Assembly (NCBI GenBank): GCA_002411175.1
Contig: DHRN01000061.1
Coordinates: 9,567 to 24,194, forward strand
From: Anaerolineaceae bacterium UBA5311
GTDB lineage: Bacteria > Chloroflexota > Anaerolineae > Anaerolineales > Anaerolineaceae
DNA length: 14,628 nt
Reading direction: 5' to 3'
The position numbers and the translations under genes are program-made. The notes beneath the pieces were generated by a model. The model saw only the letters and a list, made by a program, of their open reading frames with translations. It ran no database searches and was not told the origin of the DNA. Each line of letters opens with the position of its first letter. Position 1 is the first letter of the stretch. Below, piece by piece: positions 14,347 through 14,628 of the stretch.

Positions 14347-14545
14347 CGCTTGTAGATGCTTCAGGGTCGATTAATTGACGCTTCAAATTCATCAGGCTAC
14401 AACAGGAGTGATTTTTGAGGGCTGTTAATTGGACCCATGTTCCTCATTTCCAAAATAACCTGATTCCAACAAGGAATAGTAAGTTTTTCAGGATGCTAAA
14501 TTGTGGAATTCGGGGGATTGGTTGATGGCTAATAATTCAACCTTA
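14347..14545. other. Gene-free stretch after the TM2 gene
   Basis: I see no gene. A short hairpin ATTCC-AACAA-GGAAT at 14463-14477 is followed 6 nt later by five Ts (14484-14488), but it is too weak to call as a terminator. A 36-codon frame after GGAGTGAT (from a TTG near 14416) has no recognisable features. Confidence 0.4.
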
Positions 14546-14628
14546 TCGTAGGGAATGTGGCTCTGCCATCCTTCCGTAGGGAACGCGGCTTGTCCCGTTC
14601 CGGCAAAGCCATCCTTTCGTAGGGAACG
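14546..14628. repeat. CGTAGGGAAYG short interspersed repeat, cut by the window end
   Basis: The 11-base motif CGTAGGGAACG (or ...AATG in the first copy) occurs at 14547, 14575 and 14618. GGCTCTGCCATCC (14559-14571) and GGCAAAGCCATCC (14602-14614) are related but not identical. Spacing is irregular (28 and 43 bp) and the last copy runs off the window. It looks like another dispersed, partly self-complementary intergenic repeat. Confidence 0.6.

Noticed and set aside
14463..14488. Hairpin plus T-run after the TM2 gene
   Set aside because: The stem is only 5 bp with low GC, and the Ts begin 6 nt after it, so it is too weak to call a terminator.
14416..14526. Short TTG-started frame after a GGAGTGAT site
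   Set aside because: It has about 36 codons, a non-ATG start and no recognisable features, so it is not separable from chance.

Overview
The window looks like chromosomal DNA of a Chloroflexota bacterium, most likely class Anaerolineae. That placement is an inference, not a search result. It rests on the compact hrcA-grpE-dnaK-dnaJ-prmA heat-shock cluster behind a perfect CIRCE operator, a stand-alone MurE-type ligase outside a division/cell-wall cluster, a large PP2C-like/propeller membrane protein, a BioF2/FemAB-like acetyltransferase, and several kinds of dispersed intergenic repeat. Base composition is moderate and looks even across the genes. I see no phage, transposase, CRISPR or toxin-antitoxin gene.

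Layout: (1) 33-149 holds a minus-strand tRNA-Leu(UAA) followed by its intrinsic terminator. (2) 150-1167 has no gene. Its main content is a 190-bp tandem repeat array (410-1040), which creates several false ORFs. (3) 1168-3343 is a two-gene plus-strand unit: a small bitopic membrane protein, then a MurE-like Mur ligase. (4) 3350-6234 is a minus-strand pair that converges on murE: a four-helix membrane protein and a 765-residue protein with a degenerate PP2C-like head, acidic linker, one membrane helix and a probable beta-propeller. (5) 6316-7335 is a divergent acyltransferase-fold protein. (6) 7336-7721 is gene-free and holds eroded repeat-like sequence. (7) 7722-13444 is the heat-shock operon: promoter, CIRCE, hrcA, grpE, dnaK, a strong hairpin, dnaJ and prmA. 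(8) 13639-14346 is a separate gene for a double zinc-ribbon TM2-domain membrane protein. (9) 14347-14628 has no gene and ends in another short repeat family that runs off the window.

How the genes fit together: HrcA should bind CIRCE and repress its own operon. DnaK, DnaJ and GrpE form the Hsp70 chaperone cycle. PrmA, which methylates ribosomal protein L11, is translationally coupled to dnaJ. MurE and the acyltransferase-like protein may both act in cell-envelope building. The PP2C/propeller protein could be an envelope sensor, but no substrate can be read from the sequence.

The least routine signals are: a 10-G homopolymer inside the 765-residue gene, where any one-base slip would cut the protein before its membrane helix; the repeat array, whose internal hairpin shows an A-T to G-C change between copies; a strong hairpin between dnaK and dnaJ; and two genes with a -10 box exactly 7 nt before the start codon, suggesting leaderless mRNAs. 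I do not see a clear new multi-gene system.
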